Source: Novosphingobium kaempferiae (lineage in GTDB: Bacteria; Pseudomonadota; Alphaproteobacteria; Sphingomonadales; Sphingomonadaceae). Taken from it: a stretch of 64,000 nt of DNA. The translations under genes and the position numbers were made by a program. A model generated the notes under the pieces. That model was given only the letters and a program-made list of their open reading frames with translations. It searched no databases and was not told the origin of the DNA. Below, in pieces: positions 9,011 to 17,735 of this stretch. Each line of letters begins with the position of its first letter. Positions within the stretch are counted from its first letter, which is position 1. The stretch spans positions 4,650,001-4,714,000 of the forward strand of contig NZ_CP089301.1 in the NCBI RefSeq assembly GCF_021227995.1, in the 5' to 3' direction.

Positions 9011-11002
9011 TCATGCCTTCAACGTGTCGAAAAGAGCGGCGAACTTGCTGTTCGGCAAGTAGAAAACGGGCGGCTGGCCGTAGGGGGCGGCAATGGTGTG
9101 GGTGCCCGGCGCGAAGTCCTCGCCGGTCCAGAGGTGGCGCCAGGGCTGCTTGCCGGGGAGGATCACCTCGCGCTGCGTCGCATCGGCCTCGACGATGGGC
9201 GCCACCAGCATGTCGGCGCCGTAGAGGTACTGGTCCTGTACCGCGAACAGCGCAGTATCGAAGTAATGCAGGAACAGCGGGCGCTGCACCGGCAGGCCGG
9301 TGGCCACCGCCTCGTCGCTGAGGTGGCGCACATAGGGCGCGAGCGCCTTGTGGACGCGCGACATCGCGGCGAATGCGTCGAGCAGTTCCGGGCTGGAATC
9401 GATCTGCAGGTTGTCGTCCGGGCGGTTGCCCTCATGGCTGCGCATCACCGGCGAGAACGCGCCGAGTTCGCACCAGCGCAGGATTAGGTCCGCCGTGCGC
9501 ACGTTGCCGTGGAGGCTGGTATAGCCGCCGACGTCGCTGTGCGAATAGGCGTTGCCGACCAGACCCGCCGAGAGCGCGGCGGTGAGCACGGTGTTGATGC
9601 CGTCGTGCCGGGTGAAATCAACCGACTGGTCGCCCGCCCACAGCAGCGGGCAATGCGCCTGCACGCCCGAGAACCCGGCGCGCATGAAGAACACCGCCTC
9701 GCCGGTCTTGCCGCGCGACGCCACGGCGCGCGCGTTCGCCTCAGCCCAGAGCACCGGCCAGCGGTTGTGCATCAGCATCGGGTCGCTGCCGTCGTGGAGG
9801 CGCAGGTCCACGGGAAGGTATTCGCCGAAGTCCGCCATCCAGCCAGAGAGGCCGAAGTCCAGCATCTCCCGGCCGATCACGCGGTCCGCGAACCAGTCGA
9901 GCGCGGCGGGATTGGTGAAGTCCACCACGCCGCAGTCGAACTCGCCGAAGTCGACGAGGTAGACATCGTCCGAATCCTGCCGGAGCGCGAGATAGCCGAG
10001 CGCCTCCGCCTCGACGTACTGCTTGCCGTCGTTGGCGAGGTAGGGGTTCACGTAGCCGAGGAATCGCACGCCCTTTTCGGCCAGTTCGGCGATGCGCGCG
10101 GGGAGGGCGGGATAGCGGGCCTCGTTCCACGACCAGTCCCAGAACAGGCGGCGACCGAAGCTGGTCTGGCGGATGCCGATCCAGTCTTCGCACCACAGGC
10201 CGGAGACTTCCGCGCCCGCGTCCATGATCGCTTCGAGGCGGGCAAAGCTGTTTTCGCCTTCTTTCAGGCCGACGATGGCGCCGCCGATGGCCCAGTCGGG
10301 CAGGGCGGGCTGGCGACCGAAGCGGCTGGAAAGCGTGCCGACCAGCGCGGGCAGGGTATCTTCGGCAAAGAATTCGAGGGTGAAGCTGCCTTCCCACACC
10401 TCGATCCGGTGGCGGGCGGCATCGGTGAAATCGAGCACCGAATAGGCGCTCGATCCCAGATGGCAGGCCCACAGCGTCGAGGTCAGGAAGGTGGGTTGGG
10501 GATAGTTGGTCCACCAGTAATCGCCGCCAGCCATGCCGTTCTGGTCCATCAGGCGGGTCAGTTCGGTGGACTTGTCACGCCCGACGCCGGGCTCACTCGT
10601 CCAGATCGGGAAGCGACGGCCCGAAAGGTCGAGGTAGCTCATCTGCTCCCCGCCGCCCCAGATATGCTCGCCCGGCTGCGCGACGAGATCGACCCAGACG
10701 CGGTCATGGGCAGGGTCGAGCGCCGTCACCGTCAGCGAGTCGCCCGCCGTGGCGAGGCGCAGCAGCGGGGCACTTCCTGTCCCGGCGGACAGGAGGATAT
10801 CGCCGTCATCGGCCCATGCGTGGGAGAGCGAAACGCGGTCCTGCGGGGCGTCCTCGATGGAGAAGTTGCCGCGCACCATCTTCACGTCGGGATCGCCGCG
10901 AGCCACGGAAAAGGCGGGATTCTCCGGCGAACTGCGCAGGATTTCCCGCCCAGCGATCACGCAGACAAATCCATCTTCCCGTAAGGTGAAGGTCAGCGGC
11001 AA
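9011..11002 (-). CDS. yihQ: Sulfoquinovosidase (GH31, YihQ/SmoI type)
   Basis: Alpha-glycosidase of family GH31 that cleaves sulfoquinovosides such as sulfoquinovosyl glycerol. The protein is clearly YihQ-like (for example WGGGEQMSYLDLSGRRFP, then WTSEPGVGRDK). Numbered from the start chosen here, the nucleophile is D391 in MADFGEYLP and the acid/base D458 in WAGDQSVD. The sulfonate-binding set reads K247, E272, R285, W288, Y494, the K-E-R-W-Y pattern known from Agrobacterium sulfoquinovosidase; ordinary alpha-glucosidases lack it. There is no signal peptide, so it acts in the cytoplasm. I chose a TTG start at 11002 with GGGAG 7 nt upstream; homology begins there. An ATG at 11095 would add 31 residues that look non-coding. 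It is the first gene of the operon with the LacI, AKR and monooxygenase genes. Confidence 0.95.
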   Translation of the reverse strand: MPLTFTLREDGFVCVIAGREILRSSPENPAFSVARGDPDVKMVRGNFSIEDAPQDRVSLSHAWADDGDILLSAGTGSAPLLRLATAGDSLTVTALDPAHDRVWVDLVAQPGEHIWGGGEQMSYLDLSGRRFPIWTSEPGVGRDKSTELTRLMDQNGMAGGDYWWTNYPQPTFLTSTLWACHLGSSAYSVLDFTDAARHRIEVWEGSFTLEFFAEDTLPALVGTLSSRFGRQPALPDWAIGGAIVGLKEGENSFARLEAIMDAGAEVSGLWCEDWIGIRQTSFGRRLFWDWSWNEARYPALPARIAELAEKGVRFLGYVNPYLANDGKQYVEAEALGYLALRQDSDDVYLVDFGEFDCGVVDFTNPAALDWFADRVIGREMLDFGLSGWMADFGEYLPVDLRLHDGSDPMLMHNRWPVLWAEANARAVASRGKTGEAVFFMRAGFSGVQAHCPLLWAGDQSVDFTRHDGINTVLTAALSAGLVGNAYSHSDVGGYTSLHGNVRTADLILRWCELGAFSPVMRSHEGNRPDDNLQIDSSPELLDAFAAMSRVHKALAPYVRHLSDEAVATGLPVQRPLFLHYFDTALFAVQDQYLYGADMLVAPIVEADATQREVILPGKQPWRHLWTGEDFAPGTHTIAAPYGQPPVFYLPNSKFAALFDTLKA

Positions 11003-11025
11003 GGCCCAGCTCCCATGGTGTGCTT

Positions 11026-11139
11026 CTTTTGCAGCACTGGCGTGGCCGCCGCGCTGTCCTGATGTGACAACGCTTGACAGAAATGATCGAGCCAATCAAG
11101 AGGGTCGAAACCGACAGGACCACCTGAGGTGTCAACACC
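11026..11139. promoter_or_regulatory. Divergent control region with candidate LacI-type operators
   Basis: The stretch between the sulfoquinovosidase and the TonB receptor holds several small symmetric sequences: an imperfect 15-bp palindrome TGACAACGCTTGACA (11065-11079), a perfect odd palindrome CACCTGAGGTG (11121-11131), and a near-perfect GGTGTCAACACC (11128-11139). TTGACA-like hexamers occur on both strands, but no convincing -10 partner was found. CTTTTGC at 11026-11032 also occurs at the palindrome 15041-15052. Which of these is the true operator cannot be decided from sequence. Confidence 0.4.
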
Positions 11140-11168
11140 CAGGCTCACTGCGCAAGGAGGGGAGAATC

Positions 11169-13475
11169 ATGATTTCCACACACGCCACATCTACGTTCGC
11201 ACGCGCTGCGCTGGCGCTTTCCGCGTCCGCCGTCGCAATGATCGCGGCGACGCCCGCGAACGCGCAGGTGGACGAGATTATCGTTACTGCTCAGAAGGTT
11301 CAGCAGAACGTTCAGGACGTTCCGATCGCGATCAGCGCGGTCACGGGCGAGGCGATGGCCCGCGCCGGCGCCAAGAGCCTGGAAGACATCACCTCAATCG
11401 TCCCCTCCGTCACGTTCCGCAAGGGCACGACCAACGCCAACAGCGCCATCGTGATGCGCGGCGTCGGCACCATCAGCTTCTCGATCGCTGCCGAGCCCAG
11501 CGTGTCCACCGTTGTGGACGGCGTGGTGCTGAGCCGTTCGGGCCAGTCGTTCCTCGACCTCGTCGATTTCGAGCGTCTTGAGGTTCTGCGCGGCCCGCAG
11601 GGTACGCTGTTCGGCAAGAACGCCTCGGCGGGCCTCGTCAACATCGTGTCGAAGGGCGGCACCGACCGTTTCGAGGCCGAAGCCAACGTTTCCGGCACGA
11701 CCGATGACGAATACCGCGCGAAGATGACGCTTTCCGGCCCGATCGCCGAGAACCTGACCGGTCGCCTGACCGGCTTCTACGGCAACTTCGACGGCAACAT
11801 CAAGAACACCTACTACGACAAGACCGTCAACGGTTACGAGCACTACGGCGCGCGCGGCCTGTTGGACTACGACGGCAACGGCGGTCGCTTCCGCCTGATC
11901 GCGGACTACTTCAAGGCCAACGACGACTGCTGCGCCGAAGTGACCGGCGTGTCGCGCGGCACGGTGATCGACAACGAACTGGGCATCGTGCCGCAGGGCG
12001 AGGACACCCGCGACGTCAACCAGAACCTCATCACCCGCTCGCTGGACCGCCAGTACAGCGTGACGATGAGCGCCGATATCGACACTTTCGCGGACCACAC
12101 GTTCTCGATCGTCACCGGCTACCGCAACTGGAAGAACACCGAGATCCGCGACGGCGACTTCCTGCCGCGCGCCATCGTCGGCACGCCGCAGCTGCATGAC
12201 CGCGGCACTGTGGAGACCGACCAAGTTTCCGCCGAAGTCCGCCTCGCCTCGCCGCAGAACCAGGCACTGACCTACCAGGTCGGCGGCTTCATGTGGTATT
12301 CCAAGAACACGCAGGACTTCACCCGCAGCGACGTGACCTGCGCGACGTCGACCTCGCCGATCGATCCGGCGACGGGCGCGCGTCCGTGCAACCTGACCGA
12401 CACGGTGAACACCCTGTTCCCCACTGCAACCTCGCGGTCGGACGTCTCGTTCCGCAACTGGGCGGTCTTCGGACAGGCGACTTACGAGTTAACCCAGAGC
12501 CTGCGCCTGACGCTGGGCGGCCGCTTCACGCATGACAGTGTGAGCTTCGTCCACACCCGCGCCCCTGCGGTCAACGCCACCACCGGCCTTCCGGCCACCG
12601 GCGCGGGCCTTTCGGGCGTCGGTGCGGGCGGCACGCTGGCAAGCGGCGGCAACGGCACCAACACCTCGCGCGGCAGCACCAACGCCGATAACTTCTCGGG
12701 CAAGGCGGTGCTGCAGTACGACGTAATGGACGACGTGATGGTCTATGGCAGCTACACCCGCGGCTACAAGGGGCCGGCGTTCAACGTCTTCTTCAACCAC
12801 ACTGCACCGACCAACTCGACCCCGATCGATCCCGAGAAGTCGGACAGCTTCGAGGTCGGCTTCAAGAGCCAGTTCCTCGACCGCATGGTGCAGCTGAACG
12901 CGGCGGCATTCCTGGTCGATTACAAGGGCTTCCAGGCGAACAACTTCGTGCTGCTGAACGGCGCGGTGGTGACGAACCTGACCAACGCGGGCACCGTGCG
13001 CTCCAAGGGCTTCGAGGCTGACCTGACCGTCGCGCCGACCGAGGGCCTGACCTTCCGCGCCAACGCTGCCTATGCCGACGCCAAGGTCCGCCGCTTCAAC
13101 CCGAACCCGCTGACCAACGCGCCCGACGCCCGCGACGGCACCCGCCTGCCGCTGGCGCCCAAGTTCAGCTACACCATCGGCGCGGACTACGACGTGCCCG
13201 TCGGCCCGGTGAAGCTGTACCTGTCGAGCGACTGGCACCACGTCTCCAAGCAGTTCTCCGACCTTGGCCAGAGCGGTGAGATCGACCCCTACGGCATCTG
13301 GAACGCCAGCATCGGCGTGTCGGACGCGGACGACAAGTATCGCCTGACCTTCATGGTCCGCAACATCCTGGACGACAGCTACGTCCTGCTCAACACCACA
13401 AACGGCCAGCGCCTGATGATCCCGCGCGATGCCGACCGTTACGCAGGCCTGAACCTGCGGGCGAAGTTCAACTGA
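11169..13475 (+). CDS. TonB-dependent outer-membrane receptor, probable sulfoquinovoside uptake
   Basis: Energy-coupled outer-membrane transporter, 768 aa. A signal peptide (about residues 1-30, cleavage near ANAQ) is followed by a TonB-box-like VDEIIVTAQ, a plug domain with the FERLEVLRGPQGTLFGKNA signature near 140, and a beta-barrel ending in an aromatic/polar LRAKFN. The ATG at 11169 has a strong AAGGAGGGGAG ribosome site; the reading frame stays open upstream but without signal-peptide sense. It is divergent from the sulfoquinovosidase operon across ~165 bp and is followed by a strong terminator. The substrate is inferred from position only. Confidence 0.93.
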   Translation: MISTHATSTFARAALALSASAVAMIAATPANAQVDEIIVTAQKVQQNVQDVPIAISAVTGEAMARAGAKSLEDITSIVPSVTFRKGTTNANSAIVMRGVGTISFSIAAEPSVSTVVDGVVLSRSGQSFLDLVDFERLEVLRGPQGTLFGKNASAGLVNIVSKGGTDRFEAEANVSGTTDDEYRAKMTLSGPIAENLTGRLTGFYGNFDGNIKNTYYDKTVNGYEHYGARGLLDYDGNGGRFRLIADYFKANDDCCAEVTGVSRGTVIDNELGIVPQGEDTRDVNQNLITRSLDRQYSVTMSADIDTFADHTFSIVTGYRNWKNTEIRDGDFLPRAIVGTPQLHDRGTVETDQVSAEVRLASPQNQALTYQVGGFMWYSKNTQDFTRSDVTCATSTSPIDPATGARPCNLTDTVNTLFPTATSRSDVSFRNWAVFGQATYELTQSLRLTLGGRFTHDSVSFVHTRAPAVNATTGLPATGAGLSGVGAGGTLASGGNGTNTSRGSTNADNFSGKAVLQYDVMDDVMVYGSYTRGYKGPAFNVFFNHTAPTNSTPIDPEKSDSFEVGFKSQFLDRMVQLNAAAFLVDYKGFQANNFVLLNGAVVTNLTNAGTVRSKGFEADLTVAPTEGLTFRANAAYADAKVRRFNPNPLTNAPDARDGTRLPLAPKFSYTIGADYDVPVGPVKLYLSSDWHHVSKQFSDLGQSGEIDPYGIWNASIGVSDADDKYRLTFMVRNILDDSYVLLNTTNGQRLMIPRDADRYAGLNLRAKFN

Positions 13476-13526
13476 GGCCAAGTTGAACCCCGGGGGCCGC
13501 AAACGTCCTAGGCTGAAAGCCCGCAC

Positions 13527-13571
13527 AAAAGAACCCCCGGCGGATCTCCTCTCCGCCGGGGGTTTTCTTTT
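13527..13571. terminator. Strong bidirectional intrinsic terminator
   Basis: An 11-bp perfect stem (13534-13544 with 13552-13562) around a 7-nt loop, flanked by an A-rich stretch on the left and TTTTCTTTT on the right. It can stop transcription from the TonB receptor (rightward) and from the MFS gene (leftward). Confidence 0.9.
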
Positions 13572-13585
13572 GCCTTTTAAGCTAG

Positions 13586-13714
13586 TTCCTCCCCGAGCTT
13601 GTCTCGGGGAGGTGGCAGCCCGTCAGGGCTGACGGAGGGGGAATTGCGCGAGGTTCTCCCCCTCCACCACCGCTTCGCGGCGGTCCCCCTCCCCGAGACA
13701 AGCTCGGGGAGGAA
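13586..13714. repeat. Composite palindromic repeat, family C (CTCCCCGAGCTTGTCTCGGGGAG type)
   Basis: A ~130-bp element whose two ends are inverted copies of a unit starting TTCCTCCCCGAGCTTG, each end itself a hairpin, with further GC-rich inner hairpins. Near-identical elements are at 39838-39966 and 46637-46765. It has no coding capacity. Confidence 0.85.
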
Positions 13715-13720
13715 TTCAGG

Positions 13721-14992
13721 TTACTCCGCAGCTTCCAGCTTGGGCTGCATGAGGTGGATGAACGCGGTCGCCACCAGGTACGCCGAACCGCACACCACGA
13801 ACAGCGGCGCGTAGCCGAGGCCGGTGTCGAGCGACCAGCCGGCGAACTCGATGATCCCGGTCCCGGTCAGGTTCCCCGCGACCGCGCCCAGCGCGATCAC
13901 GGTGGCCATGCGGCGGGCCGGGATGATCTCGGTCGCCATGCCGAAGATGTTGGTCGAGAAGCCCTGGTGCGCGAACAGGCCGAGGCCGATGCACACCGCC
14001 GCGATCCACGGATCGCCGGCGATCAGGGCCAGCGGCATGACCAGCACGATCAGCGCATAGGCCAGCATAGAGCCCTTTCGCGCAAGGTTCATCGACACGC
14101 CGCGCAGCAGCAGCGCGGGATAGAGCGCGCCCGAGGATACCGCGCCCAGCGCCGCAAGGACGAAGATCACCGCGATCGGCCAGCCCAGCTGTCCCTGACT
14201 GAGGTTGAACTGGCGCGCGAAGAAGTCCGGGGTCCAGAACAGCACGAACCACCAGACGAGGTCGGTGAAGGCCTTCGCGCCGATCACCGTCCAGCTGCGC
14301 CGGTCGGAGAGGATTGCGCCCCATTCGACCTTGCCGCGCGTGGTCGCGGCCTGCCCGGCGACGGGCGTGAGCTTCGCGGTGTTGAGCTTCCACAACGCCA
14401 GCCAGACGAGGCCGAGCCCGCCGGTGACGAGGAACGCGGCCTTCCAGCCGAACGCCATCGCGAAGGGCGGGATGATGAGCGGCGTCAGGATCGCGCCGAT
14501 GTTCGGCGCGGTGTTGATGATGCCGATGCCGACCGAGCGGCGCTGCACCGGGAGGTAGATCGCCGCGGTCTTCATTGCCGCGGGCGTGTTCACCGACTCG
14601 GCGGTCGCCAGCACGGCGCGGGCGATGACGAACTGCTGGACGCTGGCGGCCAGTGCATGCGCCATGCCGGCTAGGCTCCACACCGTCACGGCAAGGCCAT
14701 AGGCGAAACGCACGCCGAAGCGGTCGACGAACCAGCCGACGCCGAGCAGCGAGACAGCCGCCGCCAGCTGGAAGATCGAGCCGAGGTGCGCGAACTGCTG
14801 GTCGCTCCATTCGAACTCCGCCTCCAGCATCGGCTTGAGCAGCGCCAGAACCTGCCGATCGACGTAGTTCAGCGCCGTCGCGAAGAAGATCAGCGCGATC
14901 AGCACGTTCTGCGCGCGGGCAGCGGCACGGTCAGCGCCGGGATCGGGGGGAGGGGCGTGCACCTGCGGCGCCGGGTGTTCGTGAATAGTCAT
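13721..14992 (-). CDS. MFS transporter (ACS/ExuT-like), probable sulfoquinovose or sulfoquinovoside importer
   Basis: Inner-membrane secondary carrier, 423 aa, twelve predicted helices. The segment ALNYVDRQVLALLKP in the first helix, and the following loop with VDRFGVRFAYG, match the anion:cation symporter group that imports hexuronates, galactonate and similar sugar acids. The N-terminal ~25 residues are hydrophilic. The gene points toward the TonB receptor and shares its terminator; its start is divergent from the sulfur-oxyanion exporter. An anionic sugar carrier fits import of the negatively charged sulfoquinovose or its glyceryl glycoside. This is inference; sugar acids are the alternative. 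Confidence 0.9.
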   Translation of the reverse strand: MTIHEHPAPQVHAPPPDPGADRAAARAQNVLIALIFFATALNYVDRQVLALLKPMLEAEFEWSDQQFAHLGSIFQLAAAVSLLGVGWFVDRFGVRFAYGLAVTVWSLAGMAHALAASVQQFVIARAVLATAESVNTPAAMKTAAIYLPVQRRSVGIGIINTAPNIGAILTPLIIPPFAMAFGWKAAFLVTGGLGLVWLALWKLNTAKLTPVAGQAATTRGKVEWGAILSDRRSWTVIGAKAFTDLVWWFVLFWTPDFFARQFNLSQGQLGWPIAVIFVLAALGAVSSGALYPALLLRGVSMNLARKGSMLAYALIVLVMPLALIAGDPWIAAVCIGLGLFAHQGFSTNIFGMATEIIPARRMATVIALGAVAGNLTGTGIIEFAGWSLDTGLGYAPLFVVCGSAYLVATAFIHLMQPKLEAAE

Positions 14993-15042
14993 TCCTGCTC
15001 TCCCCTATCCCGCCGTTGGTCCGGCGGCAATTCGTCCAGCCT

Positions 15043-15052
15043 TTTGCGCAAA
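15043..15052. promoter_or_regulatory. Candidate operator TTTGCGCAAA in the MFS/exporter divergent region
   Basis: A perfect 10-bp palindrome with a central CG, a shape common for LacI-family operators, sits ~50 bp upstream of the MFS start in the 197-bp region between the MFS gene and the exporter operon. Its left half CTTTTGC (15041-15047) recurs at 11026-11032 in the other divergent control region of this locus. Confidence 0.35.
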
Positions 15053-15189
15053 GCTCTTGCTCCATGGCGCGCATGGCCATAGAGGTGGATATGACAGCGT
15101 AGGACATACGGCAAGCGCCTTCGTCTAGGACGCGCCGATTTGAACGCCAGCATCTTCCCAAGAAGGATGCGGCGAAAGGACGGGGACCA

Positions 15190-16257
15190 GTGAGCGCAGA
15201 CCACGCAGGCGATCTTTACGGCGAGATGTTCCTGGCCGGACTCGACGGTCCGGCCACGAAGCCGAGCCGGATCGAGATATGGAAGACGCTGTGGCCCGGT
15301 CTTGCCATCTGCGGCATCGCCAGCATCGCCGCCGCCTGGCTTTCGGAGCATTACGGCGCGCCGATCATCCTGATGGGTCTGCTGATCGGCCTGTCGCTCA
15401 ACTTCGTGACCAGCGAGGCGCGCACGCATCCCGGCCTCGATTTCGCGTCGAAGGCGTGCCTGCGCTGGGGGATCGTGGTGCTGGGCACGCAGGTGACGCT
15501 GGCGCAGATCGTGGCGCTGGGGCCGGTGCCGTTCCTGGCGCTGCTGATGGTCATGGCCGCTGCCATGGCCGCCGCGCTGCTGGTGGCGCGGGCGACCGGG
15601 GCCTCCACCGCCATCGGCATCCTTGCGGGCGGGGCGACGGCGATCTGCGGCGCCTCCGCCGCGCTGGCGCTGTTCGGCGTGCTGGGCGCGAAGCGCGTCA
15701 GCCAGGCGCAGTTCGCGCTGACGCTGGTGGTGATATCGATGGCGAGCGCGCTTGCCATGTCGTTCTATCCGCCGCTGGCAGGGCTGATGCACCTCGACGA
15801 CCGGCAGGCGGGCTTCCTCATCGGTGCCTCGATCCATGACGTCGCACAGGCCATCGGCGGCGGCTATGCCTATTCGGACATTGCGGGCAGCTATGCCACC
15901 ATCGTCAAGCTGAGCCGCGTCGCGCTGCTCGCGCCGATCGTGGCGGTGGTCTCGCTGATGTTCACGGACGAGGACGCGGGCCAGCGGCACTGGATCCGGA
16001 AACTCGCGATGCCCTGGTTCATTACCCTGTTTCTGGCCGTGGTCGTCGTCAATTCGCTGGTGACGATCCCGCCCTTCGTGGTTCACCTGAACCTGACGCT
16101 GTCGAAGTCCCTCCTCCTGCTGGCGGTGACGGCGACGGCGATGCGTTCGCGGCTCGATCTGGTGATGCAGATGGGCTGGCGGGCGGCGATGCCGGTGGTG
16201 GCCGCGACCCTCGCCTCGCTGGTGGTGGCGCTGGGCTTCAGCATGATGATCCTGTGA
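15190..16257 (+). CDS. YeiH-family putative sulfate/sulfite exporter (UPF0324, PF03601)
   Basis: Polytopic membrane protein, 355 aa, with ~10 hydrophobic segments. The family signature runs through GASTAIGILAGGATAICGAS and, later, GFLIGASIHDVAQAIGGGYA, typical of the putative sulfate exporter family. It begins with GTG (GGGGAC ribosome site). The glpD start is only 8 nt beyond its stop, so exporter, glpD and glpK should share one transcript. Since the neighbouring monooxygenase would release sulfite, export of sulfite or its oxidation product is a coherent role. The transported ion of this family is not firmly established. Confidence 0.88.
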   Translation: MSADHAGDLYGEMFLAGLDGPATKPSRIEIWKTLWPGLAICGIASIAAAWLSEHYGAPIILMGLLIGLSLNFVTSEARTHPGLDFASKACLRWGIVVLGTQVTLAQIVALGPVPFLALLMVMAAAMAAALLVARATGASTAIGILAGGATAICGASAALALFGVLGAKRVSQAQFALTLVVISMASALAMSFYPPLAGLMHLDDRQAGFLIGASIHDVAQAIGGGYAYSDIAGSYATIVKLSRVALLAPIVAVVSLMFTDEDAGQRHWIRKLAMPWFITLFLAVVVVNSLVTIPPFVVHLNLTLSKSLLLLAVTATAMRSRLDLVMQMGWRAAMPVVAATLASLVVALGFSMMIL

Positions 16258-16265
16258 GTACCTGA

Positions 16266-17735
16266 ATGACCGAGACTATCTACGACATCGCGATCATCGG
16301 CGGCGGCGTGAACGGCTGCGGCATCGCGCGCGATGCGGCGGGACGCGGCGCCAAGGTGCTGGTGCTGGAGCAGGGCGACCTTGCCGGCGGCACCTCGTCC
16401 GCATCGACCAAGCTGATCCACGGCGGCCTGCGCTATCTGGAGCATTATGAGTTCGCGCTCGTGCGCGAAGCGCTGACCGAGCGTGAGCGCCTGTGGAAGA
16501 TCGCTCCGCACATCATCCATCCGATGCGCTTCGTGCTGCCGCATGTGAAGGGCCTGCGCCCGCGCTGGCTGCTGCGCCTCGGCCTGTTCCTCTACGACCA
16601 CATCGGGGGGCGCAAGGCGCTGCCCGCGACCGAAAGCATCGATCTTCACCGCCACCCGGCAGGCGCGCCGCTCAAGCCCGGCTTCGGCAAGGCTTTCGTC
16701 TATTCGGACGGCTGGGTGGATGATGCACGCCTCGTCGTCCTCAACGCCCGCGACGCGGCGGACCGGGGCGCGACGATCCTGACCCGCACCGGCGTCGAGC
16801 GTCTGGAGCGCGAGGGCGGCGGCTGGGTGCTGCACACCAGCGGCGGCACCTTCCGCGCGAAGGCGGTGGTGAACGCGGCAGGGCCTGCGGTGCTCGACCT
16901 CGTCGGCCGCGCGGGCGAGCGCACAAAACGCGCGATGCGGCTGGTGCGGGGCTCGCACATCGTCGTGCCGCGCCTGTTCGATCACCCTTACGCCTACTTC
17001 TTCCAGATCCCCGATGGCCGCATCTTCTTCGCGATCCCCTATCAGGGCGACTTCACGCTGATCGGCACGACCGACCGCGACCATGAAGGCCCATTGAGCG
17101 AAGTGAAGGCGAGCGCGGAGGAGATCGCCTACTTGTGCGACGCGGCCAACGCCTACTTCGCCAAGGCGATCACCCCTGCCGACGTCGTGTGGAGCTATTC
17201 CGGCGTGCGCCCGCTGGTGGACGACGGTTCCGGCAAGCCCGAGGCGGCGACGCGCGGCTACGATTTCGACGTCGATCTGGACGCAGAGGGGCGCGCGCCG
17301 TTCCTCTCGGTCTTCGGCGGCAAGATCACCACGTACCGCCATCTCGCCAAGGATGCGGTGGAGAAGCTGCAGCCGCTTGTCCCCGCGCTTTCGGGCAAGG
17401 ACTGGACCGCCACCGCGCCGCTGCCGGGCGGCGATTTCGCGACGGGCGCGATCGACACGCTCAAGGCCGAACTCGCCCGCGACTATCCGCGCCTCGATGC
17501 CATGACGGTGGACCGCGTGGCGCGGGCCTATGGCACGAAGGCGCGCGCGTGGCTTTCCGCCACGCCGGGTGAGGACTTCGGCCATGGCCTGACCGGGGCG
17601 GAAGTCGACTATCTCATGGCGAATGAGTGGGCCATGACGGCAGAGGATGTGCTGTGGCGGCGCACCAAGCTGGGGCTGCGGCTGGATGCCGCGCAGGTCG
17701 AACGACTGAAGAACTACATGGGTGAGGGACGGTGA
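16266..17735 (+). CDS. glpD: Aerobic glycerol-3-phosphate dehydrogenase
   Basis: FAD-dependent membrane-associated oxidation of glycerol-3-phosphate to dihydroxyacetone phosphate, with electrons passed to quinone. 489 aa, normal length. The FAD-binding site IIGGGVNGCGIARDAAGRGA is at ~10-29 and the family motif STKLIHGGLRYLEHYEFALV at ~52. The C-terminal DAO_C domain is complete. Its stop overlaps the glpK start by 4 nt (GTGA). The genes glpD and glpK form a simple glycerol catabolic unit without a glpF or glpR neighbour; instead they lie behind the sulfur-oxyanion exporter. Confidence 0.96.
   Translation: MTETIYDIAIIGGGVNGCGIARDAAGRGAKVLVLEQGDLAGGTSSASTKLIHGGLRYLEHYEFALVREALTERERLWKIAPHIIHPMRFVLPHVKGLRPRWLLRLGLFLYDHIGGRKALPATESIDLHRHPAGAPLKPGFGKAFVYSDGWVDDARLVVLNARDAADRGATILTRTGVERLEREGGGWVLHTSGGTFRAKAVVNAAGPAVLDLVGRAGERTKRAMRLVRGSHIVVPRLFDHPYAYFFQIPDGRIFFAIPYQGDFTLIGTTDRDHEGPLSEVKASAEEIAYLCDAANAYFAKAITPADVVWSYSGVRPLVDDGSGKPEAATRGYDFDVDLDAEGRAPFLSVFGGKITTYRHLAKDAVEKLQPLVPALSGKDWTATAPLPGGDFATGAIDTLKAELARDYPRLDAMTVDRVARAYGTKARAWLSATPGEDFGHGLTGAEVDYLMANEWAMTAEDVLWRRTKLGLRLDAAQVERLKNYMGEGR

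Noticed and set aside
9011..11002. Ordinary maltose/starch alpha-glucosidase
   Set aside because: The K-E-R-W-Y sulfonate-binding pattern and close match to YihQ throughout make sulfoquinovosidase the better call.
11003..11095. ATG start giving 31 extra residues on the sulfoquinovosidase
   Set aside because: The extra residues do not resemble YihQ proteins; homology starts at the TTG at 11002, which has a well-placed ribosome site.
10749..11168. In-frame extension of the TonB receptor reading frame far upstream
   Set aside because: The true start at 11169 has a strong ribosome site and signal peptide; the extension overlaps the divergent sulfoquinovosidase and reads as noise.
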